64,000 bases of DNA from an uncultured Allomuricauda sp. GTDB taxonomy: Bacteria; Bacteroidota; Bacteroidia; Flavobacteriales; Flavobacteriaceae. Position 1 is the stretch's first letter. Each line of letters begins with the position of its first letter. Location of the stretch: the NCBI RefSeq assembly GCF_947499585.1, contig NZ_CANMOO010000001.1:1116001-1180000 (forward strand), given 5' to 3'. The notes beneath the pieces are model-generated. The model saw only the letters and a program-made list of their open reading frames with translations, was not told the DNA's origin and did no database searches. Below are positions 61,452 through 64,000 of the stretch, one piece after another. Both the position numbers and the translations under genes were made by a program.

Positions 61452-62462
61452 TTAAACATGAATCTTTCCGACCTTATCCTTTAAAAGAGAGGGTTCTTTT
61501 TTATTGACAACAGCTAAAATCTCTGACAATACGGATATAGCAATTTCTTGTGGTGTTTCGGCACCAATATCAATTCCCGCTGGCCCATGAATTTGTTCTA
61601 AATACTCTTCGGAAAGATCGGGACACCTTTCCAAGAGGTCATCAAATAGTTTTTCGCGCCTTCTTAATGGACCTAAAAGCCCCATGTAGGCTCCTTTTTC
61701 TTCTTTAAGTGCTATTAAGAACTGTAAATCTTTTACAAAACTATGTGTCATAATGATTACCGCTGTCTGCGCATCCATTTTTAGTTGGAAAGTTTCGGGC
61801 TCTACCATAATGAGCTTGTTGATTCCGGGGAAATCATTTTCAGTCTTTTCTTCCTTTGGATTTGCCACAATAGTGACCTCCCAGCCCGTTAAAGCAGCAT
61901 ATTTACATAATTGAACGGCATCATGCTCAGCACCAATGATTACCAACTTGAAGCACGGATGCATTTCTTGTTTAAACCTTGGAAGTTCGTCTGATAGGTT
62001 TTCCGCTGTTGGGTTTACAAAAAACGATGTATCATCAAAATGGAAAACGGTGTGATAGTTTTTGCTTTCACCTTGCTCCTTTTTGTAAAATGAGTTTATA
62101 AAAAATGGCGATCTTTTATTTATAGTGTCCCAAAATTGAGTTAGGAAAGGTTTATTTGGTTTAAAAATTTCCAACAGAATGTAAAGAATCCCTTCACAAC
62201 CTAAACGATACCTGCCATCATATACCATTACTTTTGACACTTTACTGGAGAAAACGGATTGTGCTTGTCGCAATACCTCTTTCTCAACACAACCTCCACT
62301 CACAGCACCAACCATGTCTCCATTCTCGAAAATCAACATACGAACACCAGGCCTACGGTAAGAAGATCCATCCAAAGCAACAACAGTAGCTAATACTGAT
62401 GCCTCACCCGATTGCTGTCTTTTCTCGTATTGTTGAATTATAGTCTTTAACTCGTGTGTCAT
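61452..62462 (-). CDS. XdhC/CoxI-family molybdenum-hydroxylase maturation protein
   Basis: The 336-residue protein has the N-terminal XdhC_CoxI domain (about 10-95, with SGGCVEKEV and its Cys ligand) and a C-terminal Rossmann-like domain (about 165-330, with LVIIGAEHDAVQLCKYAALTGWEVTIV and LGPLRRR). XdhC binds sulfurated Mo-cofactor and delivers it to xanthine dehydrogenase-like enzymes. It precedes a MobA-like gene and follows MoeA within 1 bp. Confidence 0.93.
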   Translation of the reverse strand: MTHELKTIIQQYEKRQQSGEASVLATVVALDGSSYRRPGVRMLIFENGDMVGAVSGGCVEKEVLRQAQSVFSSKVSKVMVYDGRYRLGCEGILYILLEIFKPNKPFLTQFWDTINKRSPFFINSFYKKEQGESKNYHTVFHFDDTSFFVNPTAENLSDELPRFKQEMHPCFKLVIIGAEHDAVQLCKYAALTGWEVTIVANPKEEKTENDFPGINKLIMVEPETFQLKMDAQTAVIIMTHSFVKDLQFLIALKEEKGAYMGLLGPLRRREKLFDDLLERCPDLSEEYLEQIHGPAGIDIGAETPQEIAISVLSEILAVVNKKEPSLLKDKVGKIHV

Positions 62463-62463
62463 G

Positions 62464-63663
62464 TTACATTATTCTTCTTGTAGCTATCAACGGAACTAAC
62501 TTTTTGCCTTGGTCTAGTACCTGTTTTGGACTTAGCTGAATAAAACCATCAACTTTTGAAAGACCTATAAGGTCACCTGAACCTGTGGTTGTCAATGTTT
62601 TTGCAAACAGCTCACCATTATTAATACTGACATTGACTCCAATAAAAAGGGTTAAATCTGTTTTGTTTGTTATTGGCTCATTTAAAAATACAGCAAATTC
62701 TGGAGTGGTTAATCCCAAAGTTTTGTTAAGCCAAGGTTTAAAATAAACATGGTAGTTGACAAATGTGGAAACAGGATTTCCAGGGAATGAAAATATCGTA
62801 GTATTCTGAGACTTGAGTTTTCCAAACCAAAATGGTTTTCCGGGACGCTGCAGAACTTTATGAAATATTTTTTCCACTCCCAAAGCATCAAAGGTTTCAG
62901 GTAAAAAATCAAATTTCCCTTTAGAGACGCCACCACTCAAAAGTAAAACATCATAATTTTTCAGTAAGACTTCCAGCGTTTCTTTTAAAATATCAGGTTC
63001 GTCAACCATATGATATAGGTCTGCAGAAATACCTTCTTTGGCCAACAATCCTTGCAGGGTAAATGAATTCGATTTCCTAATTTGATATGGAAGAGGTTTT
63101 TTATCTACTTCTACCAACTCATTACCAGTAGCTATTACCGCAATTTTTGGAAGTTTTTTAACTAAAACCTCAGATTTTCCAACAGATGCTAAAACTCCTA
63201 TTTCAGCCGCCGTTATTTGAACGCCAGGCATAAGCAGTTCTTCACTTTTAACAACATCACTCCCTTTATAGTGAATATTTTGACCTTTGGTGACAGGTTT
63301 TAATAGCGAAAAAGCTTCATTCTCCAATGAGATATGCTCATACATGACAACGGTATCTGCATTTTCTGGAACCATGGCACCGGTCATTACCTCTATGCAT
63401 TCAGCATTGTTTTGCAAAGTTTGTTGCGGACTACCTGCTTGAGCAATTCCTGAGATTTTAAAGGTATGGTTTGGTGATAAAACCCCATTAAAATTGATGG
63501 CAATTCCATCTTTAGTAGCTCTATCAAACGGAGGGAAGTCCCTGTCCGCAGAAATGGTCTCAGCAAGAACCCGATCAGTAGATTGCATAAGGGAAACGTG
63601 TTCGTTCCCATAATCAAAGGTGTTGTTCAGAACCTTTTGCAATGCAGCTTTAAAAGAAATCAT
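62464..63663 (-). CDS. moeA: MoeA molybdopterin molybdotransferase
   Basis: The 399-residue protein has the MoeA/gephyrin fold: N-terminal RDFPPFDRATKDGIA, an EVMTGAMVPENADTV segment that carries the active-site acidic residue, a central MoCF-like domain with VIATGNEL and LSGGVSKGKFDF, and FSFPGNPVSTFVNYH near the end. It ligates molybdate into molybdopterin. Its ATG overlaps the stop of the TauE/SafE gene (ATGA), so the genes are co-translated. Confidence 0.95.
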   Translation of the reverse strand: MISFKAALQKVLNNTFDYGNEHVSLMQSTDRVLAETISADRDFPPFDRATKDGIAINFNGVLSPNHTFKISGIAQAGSPQQTLQNNAECIEVMTGAMVPENADTVVMYEHISLENEAFSLLKPVTKGQNIHYKGSDVVKSEELLMPGVQITAAEIGVLASVGKSEVLVKKLPKIAVIATGNELVEVDKKPLPYQIRKSNSFTLQGLLAKEGISADLYHMVDEPDILKETLEVLLKNYDVLLLSGGVSKGKFDFLPETFDALGVEKIFHKVLQRPGKPFWFGKLKSQNTTIFSFPGNPVSTFVNYHVYFKPWLNKTLGLTTPEFAVFLNEPITNKTDLTLFIGVNVSINNGELFAKTLTTTGSGDLIGLSKVDGFIQLSPKQVLDQGKKLVPLIATRRIM

Positions 63664-64000
63664 GAAAATATTGTTAGTTGCAATCCATTTTTTAATAATA
63701 CCCGTATCCCAACAAATAAAACCAGAAACGCAGTAAGCAGTTTGATTCTATTTGAAGACAGCTTTCCAATACTTAGCCTAACGCCCAACTGACCACCCAA
63801 TAGTACGGCAAACAATAGTCCAATGATTCCTGGCCAAAACACTTCAAACGAATTACTTACAAACAAACCGCCAATGCCAGAGATAGAATTGACAAGGATA
63901 AAGAAGCTTGCTAAAGCAGCTATGACAATGGGTTTGTCCCATTTCATATGATTAAGTATAGGTGCTAAGAAAATACCACCGCCAATACCAACAAGACCTG
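63660..64000 (-). CDS. TauE/SafE family permease, C-terminal part
   Basis: This frame is open to the right edge (64000) and therefore lacks its start. The 113 visible residues have four hydrophobic helices, the motif GLVGIGGGIFLAP and NHMKWDKPIVIAAL, typical of the second half of TauE/SafE (sulfite exporter family) permeases. In molybdenum-cofactor operons such proteins may move sulfur compounds or anions. The short ATG at 63947 is internal, not the true start. Confidence 0.85.
   Translation of the reverse strand, partial: GLVGIGGGIFLAPILNHMKWDKPIVIAALASFFILVNSISGIGGLFVSNSFEVFWPGIIGLLFAVLLGGQLGVRLSIGKLSSNRIKLLTAFLVLFVGIRVLLKNGLQLTIFS

Noticed and set aside
1..64000. tRNA, rRNA, tmRNA or CRISPR arrays
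   Set aside because: I saw no cloverleaf-like, rRNA-like or regularly spaced direct-repeat pattern in either strand on reading through the window.

Overview
The window reads as AT-rich chromosome from a marine-type member of the Flavobacteriaceae (Bacteroidota). The evidence is the many SPII lipoproteins with short N-terminal signals, several PD40/TolB-like propellers, LytS/LytTR two-component pairs, AraC-type HTH proteins fused to TPRs, a DUF983 protein, an almost complete lack of Shine-Dalgarno sequences, and promoter-like TAnnTTTG boxes. I could not assign a genus. I saw no tRNA, rRNA, CRISPR array, transposase or integrase.

Layout. 1-4664 is a one-strand cluster: small, membrane and coiled-coil proteins, a membrane-anchored patatin-like phospholipase, an M15-type peptidoglycan peptidase, an unknown protein and a secreted envelope protein. 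4797-8073 holds three DEAD-box helicase homologues, progressively degenerate. 8150-12507 has two HxlR regulators, each divergent from a flavin oxidoreductase gene (old yellow enzyme plus RidA; nitroreductase), with inverted-repeat operator candidates between them. 12775-30592 is an envelope and signalling region: lipoproteins, PD40 propellers, class C serine hydrolases, two LytS/LytTR systems, a haem-linked sugar dehydrogenase, a GNAT/YoaP protein and a broken hydrolase gene.

30593-39327 is the most accessory-looking part. Six copies of the 12-mer TATTTTACATAA (four forward, two reverse) lie in its gene-free stretches. A 27-bp direct repeat brackets 30760-39168. A block of about 155 bp is duplicated in front of two unrelated genes, and imperfect hairpins resembling integron attC sites precede several 12-mers. 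The cargo is an HTH-TPR regulator, a small lipoprotein and a four-gene set (34272-38437): HNH endonuclease, ParB-like protein, a candidate PD-(D/E)XK nuclease and a DNA cytosine-5 methyltransferase. This is my main candidate for an undescribed restriction-modification-like defence cassette.

39328-57835 is ordinary accessory metabolism: a DUF983 protein, AraC regulator, universal stress protein, aldehyde dehydrogenase, Gfo/Idh/MocA oxidoreductase, hydrolases, a large sortilin-like propeller protein, trehalase, a class C hydrolase and a GntR/FadR regulator with a palindromic operator. 58083-64000 carries an AraC-type membrane regulator, a lipoprotein, an amidohydrolase and a minus-strand operon for molybdenum-cofactor handling (TauE/SafE permease, MoeA, XdhC, MobA-like nucleotidyltransferase). 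The molybdoenzyme it would serve is not in the window.

All functions are read from motifs and family resemblance. No database search was run.
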